Shown piece after piece: positions 1 to 8,158 of a stretch of 55,824 nucleotides of DNA. The position numbers and the translations under genes were made by a program. The DNA comes from Phycisphaeraceae bacterium (GTDB lineage Bacteria; Planctomycetota; Phycisphaerae; Phycisphaerales; Phycisphaeraceae): assembly GCA_020849625.1 (NCBI GenBank), contig JADLFV010000018.1, forward strand, positions 1-55,824. Reading direction: 5' to 3'. The notes below the pieces were generated by a model. The model saw only the letters and a program-made list of their open reading frames with translations. It was not told the origin of the DNA and made no database searches. Position 1 is the stretch's first letter, and each line of letters starts with the position of its first letter.

Positions 1-901
1 ATGATCCGAACACCTCCTGCTCCACCGTGTCCCGATCGACCTGTGCGGTCGATGCATCCATGGCCAGCTTCCCGGCCCGCAGCACAATCACGCGATTGCT
101 CAGGGCGAGACTCTGATCGATGTCGTGATTGACCAGCACGAGCGTCTTGCCCACCGCGTTCCACTGGGCCAGCAGTTGCTCCACGATGCGCGTGGAGCGC
201 AGGTCCAGGCCGGTGAAAGGCTCGTCGGCCAGCAGAAGTTTCGGATCGTGCACCATGGCCCGGGCGATCGACAGGCGCTGGATCATGCCGCGACTGAAGG
301 CGCGCACCGGGTCGTCGGCGCGGTCGGCCAGCTTCACCATGTCCAGCATCTGCCGGCAGCGATCCTCGACATGCGCGATGCCGTACAGCCGTGCGAACAG
401 GCGCAGATTTTCGATGGCGGACAAATCGCGATAGAGCATGGCCTGGTGGGCGATCATGCCCAGGTGGCGGCGAAGCTGGGCATCGCCGCGGCGAACCAGG
501 CGATCGAACAGGTAAAGCTGGCCCTCGTCGGGACTGTTGAGCGTGGCCAGGATGTTCAGCAGCGTGCTCTTGCCGGCGCCGTTGGCTCCGAGCAGGCAGA
601 GGTATTCGCCCTCTTTCAGTTCAAAGCTGACGCCGTTGAGAACCGCCCGTTCATCGAAGCGGCGAGTAAGGCCGAGAGCGCGGACGATGTGACTCGCCCG
701 CGCCTCGGCTGAACCGGAGAAAAAAGGAGCTTGTCGTACTGCCGGGGTGCTGTTGCCTTGCCCCCTCTCCCGTTGGGAGAGGGTTGGGGTGAGGGCCGAA
801 TGCATGCCGGCGTCATGGCATGAACACGCCTGGGGCATACCGCCCTCACCCTGCCCTCTCCCAAGGGGAGAGGATTCAAAATGGAACGCCAGGGCGCTCA
901 C
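1..901 (-). CDS. ccmA: CcmA-like heme exporter ABC ATPase (3' end cut by window edge)
   Basis: Translating the minus strand gives an ABC ATPase with Walker A GANGAGKST, signature SRGMIQRLSIARA, Walker B LLLADEPFTGLD and the H-loop VNHD. The SRGM-type signature and the ccmE/ccmF neighbours point to CcmA, the ATPase of the CcmAB heme export complex at the inner membrane. The frame is still open at base 1, so the C-terminus and probably ccmB lie outside. No start codon exists near the expected N-terminus (ASHIVRALG). The best start is GTG at 901-899, with AGGAG 7 nt upstream and a GTGA overlap with the preceding stop. That start puts about 75 extra residues, largely encoded by the repeat at 761-873, before the ATPase domain. 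ATG at 838 or 805 are alternatives. Function is well supported, the start less so. Confidence 0.85.
   Translation of the reverse strand, partial: MSALAFHFESSPLGRGQGEGGMPQACSCHDAGMHSALTPTLSQRERGQGNSTPAVRQAPFFSGSAEARASHIVRALGLTRRFDERAVLNGVSFELKEGEYLCLLGANGAGKSTLLNILATLNSPDEGQLYLFDRLVRRGDAQLRRHLGMIAHQAMLYRDLSAIENLRLFARLYGIAHVEDRCRQMLDMVKLADRADDPVRAFSRGMIQRLSIARAMVHDPKLLLADEPFTGLDLRSTRIVEQLLAQWNAVGKTLVLVNHDIDQSLALSNRVIVLRAGKLAMDASTAQVDRDTVEQEVFGS
761..873. repeat. Interspersed inverted-repeat element inside the 5' part of ccmA
   Basis: Two small hairpins in opposite orientation (CCCTCTCCCgttGGGAGAGGG at one end, CCCTCTCCCaagGGGAGAGG at the other), each next to a GGGTGAGGG/CCCTCACCC block, with about 50 bp of unique DNA between. 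In the ccmA frame one arm reads LTPTLSQRER, a peptide I know as the translation of a widespread intergenic repeat family. It behaves like a REP doublet or tiny non-autonomous element. No coding function of its own is evident. Confidence 0.75.
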
Positions 902-2136
902 GCATTGACTCCTGAGGCGCGTTTGCGGAACACAGCCACGGCCGCGGCGGTGGCGGCCAGCACGGCTGCGCCTGCGCCGACGGCCAGCTTGGGCACGCCG
1001 CTGGGGGCAGTGGAGGACTGAGCATGATTGTGCGTATCATCGCCCTCAGCTGAGCCTGCTGCGGCAGTTCCGGGGGCGGCAAGCTTGAGGCTGACGGACT
1101 GATTGGCCAGCACTTTTTCAACGGAGAAAACGCGCACGGCGCGGTCGCCTTCGCCCATGGCCTGACTTTCGCTCAGGCCGGTGGCGGTGATGTCGCTGCC
1201 GTCATCGGGCACGAAGACCATCAGGTGACCGATGGCGGAGGGAGCGTTGATCTGAAGATCGACCTGGCCGTCCACGGCCGGGAGCAGGTAGCTGAACTGA
1301 TACTGCGTGACGCCGGGGACGATCGGGCCGGTGTGGATCAACGTGCCGCGCTCCAGGCGAGCGCTACCGGCCATGAAGCCCTGGCCGACGGTCACGTGCT
1401 GGGATCCGGCGGGAAGTTGAAGGCTGAAGGTGACGTTGGCGGTGTCTTCAGCCAGCTCGGTTTGCTCACCTTTCCAGGCGCGATCGGAGGGATTCTGCAC
1501 CGCCAGCATCTGGGTGACCGCGATGCCGCCTTCGATGCGGCGGACCATGACGTGGCACATGGCGATGGACCAGTCGGGCTGCTGGTCGGTGATTTCATAG
1601 ACGGGCAGGCGGATGAGTTGATCGCTCAGCATGGCGCCCATGGGCTTGCCGACTTGCTGGAAGGTGACGCCGCCGTGCTCGAAGCTGACCACGGGCTGCT
1701 CGATGCCCTTGATGGTGAGATTTTCGAGCATGATCAGGCCGTCGGCGCCGATCGGTTCTTCCCGTTCGCTGACCAGTTGGCCGCTGCTGTACATGCGGAT
1801 GGTGACCTTTTGCCCTTCCAGCGAAGGACCGTCCGCGGTGCCCTGGGTGACCTTGATGGCCAGGGAGCCTGTGACCGGCTCCTCGGCCCCCGGAAGTGCG
1901 GGATGACCATCGGGTAGCGCCGGGTGACCTTCGGGCATGGCGGAAGTTGCCGGCATCGGGGGGTGTCCCTCGGGAAGAGCGGGGTGACCCTCCGGCAGCG
2001 CGGCCGGTGGAGCCTGCGCGGTCTGATCGTTGGCAACCGGCGCGACAGTCTGGCCGTCGGCCGGACAGCAGGCGTCCTTAGCCCGGGCGTTGACGGTAAG
2101 GGTGAGCAGGATGCACAGGAAAGCCCAGCGTTTCAT
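898..2136 (-). CDS. Secreted/membrane-anchored protein of the ccm operon with PEGHP repeats
   Basis: A 412-residue protein of unknown function. Residues 1-19 form a signal peptide (MKRWAFLCILLTLTVNARA), followed by an adjacent Cys pair in KDACCPADG. Residues 47-82 hold four copies of P-E/D-G-H-P separated by A/L/M/P. A long beta-rich region follows, then a C-terminal hydrophobic helix and the basic tail FRKRAS. The layout suggests an envelope protein anchored at its C-terminus with its bulk outside the cytoplasm. The ATG overlaps the ccmF stop (ATGA) and its own stop overlaps the ccmA start (GTGA), so it is translated as part of the cytochrome maturation operon. The His-Pro repeats could bind heme or metal, which is inference. 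I do not recognise a named family. Confidence 0.85.
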   Translation of the reverse strand: MKRWAFLCILLTLTVNARAKDACCPADGQTVAPVANDQTAQAPPAALPEGHPALPEGHPPMPATSAMPEGHPALPDGHPALPGAEEPVTGSLAIKVTQGTADGPSLEGQKVTIRMYSSGQLVSEREEPIGADGLIMLENLTIKGIEQPVVSFEHGGVTFQQVGKPMGAMLSDQLIRLPVYEITDQQPDWSIAMCHVMVRRIEGGIAVTQMLAVQNPSDRAWKGEQTELAEDTANVTFSLQLPAGSQHVTVGQGFMAGSARLERGTLIHTGPIVPGVTQYQFSYLLPAVDGQVDLQINAPSAIGHLMVFVPDDGSDITATGLSESQAMGEGDRAVRVFSVEKVLANQSVSLKLAAPGTAAAGSAEGDDTHNHAQSSTAPSGVPKLAVGAGAAVLAATAAAVAVFRKRASGVNA

Positions 2137-4145
2137 GATGTTTGCTCCATCGCGGGGGTTTGACAGGAACCGAGGCCGACCGGCAGCGTGACTTTCACGT
2201 GGTCCGCTTGGCGCTGTGGGCACAGCCGGGGCAGCAGGCACAGCGTGCCGCCCAGCGTCAACACCACCGAGCCGATCCAGATCCACAGCAGCAGCGGGTT
2301 GACGATGATCTGAATGGCGGCCAGCTTGCCGTTGTCTTCCCAGCCGGCCAGGGTGATGTAGATGTCGCGCTTGAGATTGGTCAGCAGGGCGACCTCACTG
2401 TTGGGTTGTTCGCTCTTGTCGTAGTAGCGCACCTGCGGGTGCAGGACGGAGCTGTTGCCCGCGGCATCGGTCAGCGTCACCGCAGCGTCGAAGGCGGTGA
2501 AGTTGGCGTGGCGCAGTTGCTCCATGCCGTCGTAACGCACGGTGAAACCCGCCACCTGCACCGAATCGCCGGCCTTCATTGACAGTTCCTGCTTGTCGCT
2601 GAACAGGCTCGATCCGGTGACGCCGACGACGATCAGGATCATGCCCAGGTGTACGGTCTGTCCGCCGTAGCGGCGATGATCGCCGTCCAATGCCCGCAGC
2701 AGGGCGAGAGCCAGGCCCTCATCGTGCAGCTTCATGCGATCGATCGCAGCCTTGAGCAACCCGCGCAGCACATTGACGAAGGTGAACACGGTCAGGGCCA
2801 CGCACAGCAGGGCATACACGTTGTGCACACCCATCACCACCGTCACGCCAATTGCAATGACTGAGAGCACCCCCGGAATTATCATTCCCTGCAACAATGT
2901 CTTTCCCGCTTCGGACCCGATGATCAGCAGCGGGCCGACGCTCATCAGCGCCACCAGCAGCAGGCCCAGGGGCACCACGACGTGGTTGTAGAACTCGGGG
3001 CCGTAGCTGCCGGGGTTCTCTTTGAACAGGCCGGCCAGCACCGGGTGCATCGTGCCATACATGGTGACGATGGTGATCAGCACCAGCAGCACGTTGACCG
3101 CCAGGAACGCGCCCTCTTTGCCCACCAGACGCTCCAGCGTGTGCTTTGGTTCCAGCAATTGCCAGCGCCAGGCGAGCAGGCCCACCACCGTGATGATGCT
3201 CAGCAGCAGGAAGCCGAGAAACACCGGCCCGACCAGCGAGTCACCGAAGGCGTGCACCGACTGGATCGCGCCGCTGCGGGTGATGTAGGTGGCGAGGATG
3301 CACAAGATGAAGGATGTGCCGATCAGGGCGGCATTCCATCGCCGGAACATGCCGCGCTGAAGTTGCAAACCGATCGAGTGCAGCACAGCCGTCGCGGTCA
3401 GCCACGGCAGCAGCGAAGCATTCTCCACCGGGTCCCAGGCCCAGTACCCGCCCCAGCCCAGCTCGACATACGCCCACTGCGCGCCCAGCAGAATGCCGAC
3501 GCTGAGAAACAGCCAACTGAACAGCAGCCACTTGCGAGCGGTGACCAGCCAGGCATCACTGCGTTCGCCGCCCGCCAGAGCGCCGGCCAACATGGCGAAA
3601 GGCACGGTGAAGCCCGCGTAGCCGACAAAAAGCAGCAGCGGGTGGGCGATCATGCTGGGATTCTGCAGCAGCGGGTTCAGTCCGAATCCATCGGCGGGGG
3701 TCTTTCCGACGGCATAGGCGGTGAATGGATCGGCATCGCGCACGAACAGCATCAGCGCCGCGAAGAAGCCGTTGGTCACCGCCAGCACCGCCAGAGCCGC
3801 AGTCTGCTCGCGCGCTGAGCGCCCGCGCCATTGCACCGCAGCCACCGCGCTCATCACTGCCAGCAGAATCGCCCACAGCAGCAGGCTTCCCTGTTGACCA
3901 GCCCAGAAGGCAGCCATCTTGTAAGCCGTCGGCAGGGCCCGTTCCGTGTACTGGGCCACGTAGATCAGCTTGAAATTGCTCTGAAGCAAAGCGGTCAGCA
4001 GCACCGCGCCGGCTCCGAGGATCAGCACGGTGTAGGCCCAGAGCATCCAGCGAGCCGCACGCACGTTCAGCATTGCGGCCAGCAGCGTTCCCGCCGCCAC
4101 CAGCAGGGCCATGGACAGAACAGCATCGCCGGTCAGCGCGGTCAT
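2133..4145 (-). CDS. ccmF: Cytochrome c heme lyase subunit CcmF
   Basis: A 670-residue polytopic membrane protein of the heme-handling CcmF/CcmC family, which transfers heme from CcmE to apocytochrome c on the outer face of the cytoplasmic membrane. The tryptophan-rich WWD signature is at about residues 224-247 (ELGWGGYWAWDPVENASLLP), and many hydrophobic helices run through the protein. The ATG at 4145 was chosen because it overlaps the ccmE stop as ATGA and begins directly before the first membrane helix (MTALTGDAVLSMALLVAAG). Length fits the family (about 630-700). No CcmG, CcmH or CcmI gene is present next to it. Confidence 0.96.
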   Translation of the reverse strand: MTALTGDAVLSMALLVAAGTLLAAMLNVRAARWMLWAYTVLILGAGAVLLTALLQSNFKLIYVAQYTERALPTAYKMAAFWAGQQGSLLLWAILLAVMSAVAAVQWRGRSAREQTAALAVLAVTNGFFAALMLFVRDADPFTAYAVGKTPADGFGLNPLLQNPSMIAHPLLLFVGYAGFTVPFAMLAGALAGGERSDAWLVTARKWLLFSWLFLSVGILLGAQWAYVELGWGGYWAWDPVENASLLPWLTATAVLHSIGLQLQRGMFRRWNAALIGTSFILCILATYITRSGAIQSVHAFGDSLVGPVFLGFLLLSIITVVGLLAWRWQLLEPKHTLERLVGKEGAFLAVNVLLVLITIVTMYGTMHPVLAGLFKENPGSYGPEFYNHVVVPLGLLLVALMSVGPLLIIGSEAGKTLLQGMIIPGVLSVIAIGVTVVMGVHNVYALLCVALTVFTFVNVLRGLLKAAIDRMKLHDEGLALALLRALDGDHRRYGGQTVHLGMILIVVGVTGSSLFSDKQELSMKAGDSVQVAGFTVRYDGMEQLRHANFTAFDAAVTLTDAAGNSSVLHPQVRYYDKSEQPNSEVALLTNLKRDIYITLAGWEDNGKLAAIQIIVNPLLLWIWIGSVVLTLGGTLCLLPRLCPQRQADHVKVTLPVGLGSCQTPAMEQTS

Positions 4146-4558
4146 GGCTTCTGCTCCAGTCGCTTGGCGTGTTCTTCCGCCTGGTACTTGCTGGCGCACT
4201 TGGTCATCAGCGTGTCTGCCTGAAAGACGCCCTGATCATCGAGGCGACCTTCCACCACGACGTCAGCGCCGGCCTTGAAAGTGTCGGGGATCACGCCGTG
4301 ATAGGTGATGCCGATCTTGCGGGTCGGCCCCAGCAACTGGAAGGACGCGGTGAGCTTGGCGGGCGCCAGGTTCAGGTCCTGCTCATCGACCCGGCCGGCG
4401 AGGCGCACGCGCTGGGTCTGGTAGGACGCATCAGCCAGATAGCTGTCCACGTCGAGGTAGTACACCCATCCCTTGCTGGCCCCGGCCAGGGCCAGATACC
4501 CCACGGCCGAAATCAGCACGATGGCTGCGATCGCCAGCTTGGTTCTCATACGGTTCAT
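4142..4558 (-). CDS. ccmE: Heme chaperone CcmE, Cys (CxxxY) type
   Basis: A 138-residue periplasmic heme chaperone with an N-terminal membrane anchor (residues about 7-27) and an OB-fold-like beta domain. In the classical protein heme is bound covalently to the His of an HxxxY motif. Here the equivalent segment reads C121-A-S-K-Y125, so the heme-binding residue is Cys. This is the variant I know from archaea and some deltaproteobacterial CcmE proteins. It is the first gene of the leftward operon and overlaps ccmF by 4 nt. The ATG at 4558 gives a normal N-in anchor; ATG at 4549 (MRTKLA) is a possible alternative. Confidence 0.93.
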   Translation of the reverse strand: MNRMRTKLAIAAIVLISAVGYLALAGASKGWVYYLDVDSYLADASYQTQRVRLAGRVDEQDLNLAPAKLTASFQLLGPTRKIGITYHGVIPDTFKAGADVVVEGRLDDQGVFQADTLMTKCASKYQAEEHAKRLEQKP

Positions 4559-5005
4559 GTCAGACTCTCCGGTTCAGGGAGGAGTGCGGACTTGTTTGGA
4601 CTGATTGCAAGCTCGATGCCAAAAGCCAGTTTTGCGGCGCCAGATAGGTTAATGATTGTAAATTAATATTTTGCAGTAATTAACAACACAAGTTTCTTTG
4701 CATGGATTGGGTTGGATAGGTATTTTTTCCCAGAGTTAAGAATGACGTTTGCAACGATATGTGGAGGGCGGGAACCGGGGCAGTTACGGCAATGGCCAAA
4801 AGCGGGAAGCGCTGGAGGGTGCAAATCCTGTTTCTGGGATGCTGTGGCGACGGCAGGTCATTTCAGGCCTATGCGTGGGGATTGTTTCTGGTACGGGCCT
4901 TGCACAAGAGGGGGGTAGAGCTTGCCGCGCGGTTTGTGATCCGCCTGAGTCGGGCGGATGGCCGAGCGGCGCTGAGAAGATTTGAGCTTTATTGGGAGAG
5001 CAAAA
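4559..5005. other. Divergent intergenic region between ccmE and the tetraheme cytochrome gene
   Basis: About 450 bp with no convincing gene. The ccmE-proximal part (about 4650-4740) is A+T-rich and is the likely place for divergent promoters. The part next to the cytochrome gene is G-rich and can fold; for example ATCCGCC (4939-4945) pairs with GGCGGAT seven bases further on. I could not match it to a known riboswitch or to a tRNA. A long 5' leader for the cytochrome mRNA is possible but unproven. Confidence 0.5.
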
Positions 5006-5566
5006 ATGAAACGTACGGCTCACATGATGCTGACCGCTTTCGCGGCTGGACTGGTCGGACTGGTCTGGGCAGGCAGCGCCTTGGCGCACCCGGAATACGG
5101 TTGCGAAAGCTGCCACGTGCCCCACAACGCGGACGCCGATCCTGCCGTGCCGTTGTGGAATCCTGACCACACCACCACGACCTTGACCGATCACTATGCC
5201 AGCCCCACCATGGACGCCACCGTCGGCTCCGTGGACGGTGCCAGCAAGCTGTGCCTGTCCTGCCACGACGGCACCTACCCGCACGTGGATGCTGAGCACA
5301 CCATCGCCGCCCTGGCCAACTCCCACCCGGTCTCCTTCGTGTATGACCAGCAGTTGGCGACCGACGACGGCGAACTGGTGGATCCCACCACGCTGGCCAG
5401 TGACATTCTCGACGTTAACAGCAAGATGCAGTGCACAAGCTGCCACGACGTGCACGCGACGGCTGCGGCTTCCCCCAACCTGCGTTGGCCGTACGAGAAC
5501 TCGTTCGCCAACGGTGCGACCGCGTTCAACAACGCCGCCTTCTGCCGCAACTGCCACCTCAAGTAA
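5006..5566 (+). CDS. Secreted tetraheme c-type cytochrome
   Basis: A 186-residue protein with a clear signal peptide (cleavage near residue 27, WAGSALA-HPE) and four CxxCH heme attachment sites at residues 33-37, 83-87, 143-147 and 180-184 (CESCH, CLSCH, CTSCH, CRNCH). It belongs to the doubled-CXXCH style of small multiheme cytochromes, so a periplasmic electron-transfer role is expected. It sits divergently beside the cytochrome c maturation operon that would load its hemes. The ATG at 5006 is preceded by GGGAGAG; an upstream in-frame TTG at 4982 would spoil the signal peptide. Redox partner unknown. Confidence 0.92.
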   Translation: MKRTAHMMLTAFAAGLVGLVWAGSALAHPEYGCESCHVPHNADADPAVPLWNPDHTTTTLTDHYASPTMDATVGSVDGASKLCLSCHDGTYPHVDAEHTIAALANSHPVSFVYDQQLATDDGELVDPTTLASDILDVNSKMQCTSCHDVHATAAASPNLRWPYENSFANGATAFNNAAFCRNCHLK

Positions 5567-5619
5567 ATCGCCCCCCCACTGCATCGCGTGAGTACGCCGC
5601 GATAACGCAGTTCAATTGA

Positions 5620-5659
5620 CGACGACGCCGACTGTCATGGTCGGCGTCGTCGTTTTTTT
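5620..5659 (+). terminator. Rho-independent terminator of the tetraheme cytochrome gene
   Basis: A perfect 13-bp stem, CGACGACGCCGAC (5620-5632) with GTCGGCGTCGTCG (5640-5652), a 7-nt loop and seven T residues (5653-5659). It lies 53 bp after the cytochrome stop and next to the end of the convergent FG-GAP gene. Confidence 0.93.
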
Positions 5660-8072
5660 ACGGCAGCGCAGCGCCGGGTGGGGGGATCAGCAGCAGGCCG
5701 CCGGACCAGTTGCCCTGGGGAATGGTCACGGTTTCGCCGGCTTTGGCGGACTTTTTGTACACCTGCATGGTGGTTTTGCCGGCGTCGCTGTAGGAAAACT
5801 CAAGCTGCTCAAGTTGTGTCCAGCCGGTGGTGTTGATGCCTTTCTGCCGGGTCACGGAGGCGATGTAGAGCGTGGTGTCCGTCCTGGGGGTGACGGCGAT
5901 CTGGGAGGTTTCACCGCCGCCGGTCTGGGTGTATTGCCAGTCGGCAAACTGCGAAGGCACGCTGGTCCAGGCATAATCACGGTTGCTGTAGGCTTTGGCG
6001 CCGCTCTTGAGTGCGGCCAGTTCGAAGTGAGTGCCCATGATGGTGAGATCGCCGATGGTGACGGATTTGATCTGCTTCTGCTTCTGCTCGGCATCCTGGA
6101 TCATGGCGAGAGCTTTGGTGCGGGCATCGGGCAGGTAGTAGAAGTGGCCGTCCTCCGCGCCGATCAGCAGTTCGGGCACACCGTCACCGTTCCAGTCCAC
6201 GGTGGTGGGGCTGGTGGTGTGGCCGGCCAGGCGGTGATCGGACAGCGGGCCGAGGTCCTGGAACACCACCAGGCCGCCGTCCTCAGCTTCGGTGACGTTG
6301 CGCAGGAAGTTGGCGTTGGTGGAGTTGGCGATCAGGTCGGTGCGGCCGTCACCATCGAGATCGGTCATGCAGAGTTTGCGACGACCGCTGCCGCCGGCGG
6401 TTCGGTTGTTCAGGCGCAGCAAATCGGTGTCGCGCAGGTCGGGCGGGCCGAAGTTCAGTTGCTGGAAGATACGTTGCCCCGGCAGCAGTTGAAGTTGATC
6501 GCCGACTTTGGTGCGGGTGAACAGGCAGAGGTAGCCTTCGTGATCGAGCATGACCAGGTCGCTCAGGCCGTCGCCATTGAAGTCGGTGACCAGCGGCGTG
6601 GTGCGCCATTGTGTGGCCAGTTCGTTGTTCTGGGGGTTCCACCAGTTCCATGCGGGCTTGGGCGGTGTGTCTTGCCATTGCACGGTGACGGGTTGGGCGG
6701 CCGCGAACTGTGGTTTCTCGCGCGAGCCGATGTTCTGATACCAGAGCACTTTGCCCCAGATGGAGTTGATGACGATGTCGGGCAGGCCGTCCATGTTCCA
6801 GTCAGCGACGCAGAGGGTGGTGTAACCCCACTTGGTTTCCGCGGGGCCCTGGATGGAGCCGTTGAGCCCAGCCATGATGAGAATGGGCTTGCCGTCCGCT
6901 TCGATCAGTTCGGGCGCAGCCCACCTGGGCGTCTGACCCGCGGGCAGTTCGGCGTCACTGAGATTTTCGATCCAGCCGATTTCACCGGCCGTGTTGCCGC
7001 AGACCAGGTCGTCATCACCGTCGTTGTCCCAGTCGAAGCCCACGGGCGTGACCAGGGCGCCGAACTTGACGTATCGGGCCTGCTGCTGGAAGAAGACCGG
7101 GTCGTTGAAGACGGGCATGCCGTTGTCGATTTTACCGGTGTGCTCCAGCAGGGCGACGCGGCCGTCCTCCTGGCCGACGACCAGGTCCACGTCGCCGTCG
7201 CGATCCCAGTCGATGGCGCTGACCACGATCATGCACAGGGGCATGTTGATGGTGTTGCCATCACGAGCCAGTTCCCGGCCGGCGGCATACACGGGATTGT
7301 TGCGTGAGCCGGTGTTCTGGAAATAGGTGAAGCCGTCGATGAAATCGCCACAGAGCAGGTCGAGGTCGCCGTCGCCGTCGAAGTCCGCGAAGTTAGGGCT
7401 GGGCATGCCGTACACGTCGATGGGTGCGTCCTGTGCCTGGAGTTGCTGCGGATCACTGTAGGACGGATTTTGGTCGTTGCCGGTATTGGTCAGCAGATAG
7501 ACGTAGCCGTGCAGGGGGCCGCGCGTCCACTCGCCTTTTTCATTGAACGCATTGTCCCAGCCGTAGTCGCCCCAGTAACCGATGCCGATGATCAGGTCGT
7601 GATCGCCGTCGCCGTCGTAATCGACGTAGCTCCACTGGTTGGCGCGGGTGCGGCCTTCGCCGACCTGGGGTTTGTTGACTTCGATCTTGTTGCGGGTTTC
7701 CAGGTCACCCTTGAGGAAGCCGGCCAGCTCCGCCTCAGGGATCAGCACGCGCGGCTTGCCATCGACGTAGGAGACGCCGATGTTGCCGATGCCGGCTCCG
7801 ATGCGCACGGCGGGCTTGAAGATGGGCTGATCGCCGCCGGGATTCTCGAAGAAATACATGCCTCTGTACGGGGTGTCGGAGCAACTGACCAGCAGGTCGA
7901 GGTCGCCATCGCCGTCGTAATCCATCGGCAGCGGCCAGCCCCAGAGCCCGACGCCGAGATCCACGACCAGATTCGGATCGTTGTATTCCAGCCGTTGCAG
8001 TTCCTGCGCCCAGCAGGCGACAGCCCCCACCACAAGCATCAGCAGACTAACCATGACAGCGGCAGCGCGCAT
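5658..8072 (-). CDS. Secreted FG-GAP/VCBS repeat protein
   Basis: An 804-residue exported protein. The signal peptide is MRAAAVMVSLLMLVVGAVACWAQ; nine calcium-binding-type blade motifs follow (for example DYDGDGDLDLLV, DFDGDGDLDLLCG, DWDNDGDDDLVCG, DFNGDGLSDLVML, DLDGDGRTDLIAN), as in integrin-like beta-propellers. The C-terminal 200 residues lack the motif and look like a separate beta domain. The start at 8072 was chosen for the signal peptide and the GAAAGGAA ribosome site; the frame is open 190 bp further upstream without coding character. It is the last gene of the leftward run that begins with the LacI gene, and probably binds or processes glycans outside the cell (inference). Confidence 0.9.
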   Translation of the reverse strand: MRAAAVMVSLLMLVVGAVACWAQELQRLEYNDPNLVVDLGVGLWGWPLPMDYDGDGDLDLLVSCSDTPYRGMYFFENPGGDQPIFKPAVRIGAGIGNIGVSYVDGKPRVLIPEAELAGFLKGDLETRNKIEVNKPQVGEGRTRANQWSYVDYDGDGDHDLIIGIGYWGDYGWDNAFNEKGEWTRGPLHGYVYLLTNTGNDQNPSYSDPQQLQAQDAPIDVYGMPSPNFADFDGDGDLDLLCGDFIDGFTYFQNTGSRNNPVYAAGRELARDGNTINMPLCMIVVSAIDWDRDGDVDLVVGQEDGRVALLEHTGKIDNGMPVFNDPVFFQQQARYVKFGALVTPVGFDWDNDGDDDLVCGNTAGEIGWIENLSDAELPAGQTPRWAAPELIEADGKPILIMAGLNGSIQGPAETKWGYTTLCVADWNMDGLPDIVINSIWGKVLWYQNIGSREKPQFAAAQPVTVQWQDTPPKPAWNWWNPQNNELATQWRTTPLVTDFNGDGLSDLVMLDHEGYLCLFTRTKVGDQLQLLPGQRIFQQLNFGPPDLRDTDLLRLNNRTAGGSGRRKLCMTDLDGDGRTDLIANSTNANFLRNVTEAEDGGLVVFQDLGPLSDHRLAGHTTSPTTVDWNGDGVPELLIGAEDGHFYYLPDARTKALAMIQDAEQKQKQIKSVTIGDLTIMGTHFELAALKSGAKAYSNRDYAWTSVPSQFADWQYTQTGGGETSQIAVTPRTDTTLYIASVTRQKGINTTGWTQLEQLEFSYSDAGKTTMQVYKKSAKAGETVTIPQGNWSGGLLLIPPPGAALP

Positions 8073-8158
8073 CGCGATTCCTTTCGGTGAAAGGTCAAAG
8101 ATGTGGCTGCAGAATAATGGGATTGAATACGAATGACAATGCGCGGGCTGTGTGCGTC

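Noticed and set aside
4935..4980. tRNA-like stretch GGATGGCCGAGCGGCGCTGAG resembling a tRNA-Ser/Leu D-arm region
   Set aside because: No anticodon stem, TTCGAAT-type T-loop or matching acceptor stem follows; the cytochrome gene starts 30 bp later.
4740..5000. Cobalamin or c-di-GMP riboswitch in the cytochrome leader
   Set aside because: Individual G-rich phrases looked suggestive, but the conserved box sequences and their order are absent.
5616..7307. Very long plus-strand open frame (563 codons) opposite the FG-GAP gene
   Set aside because: It is a high-GC antisense shadow; the minus frame has signal peptide and nine calcium-binding blade motifs, the plus frame has low-complexity Val/Gly/Ala composition.
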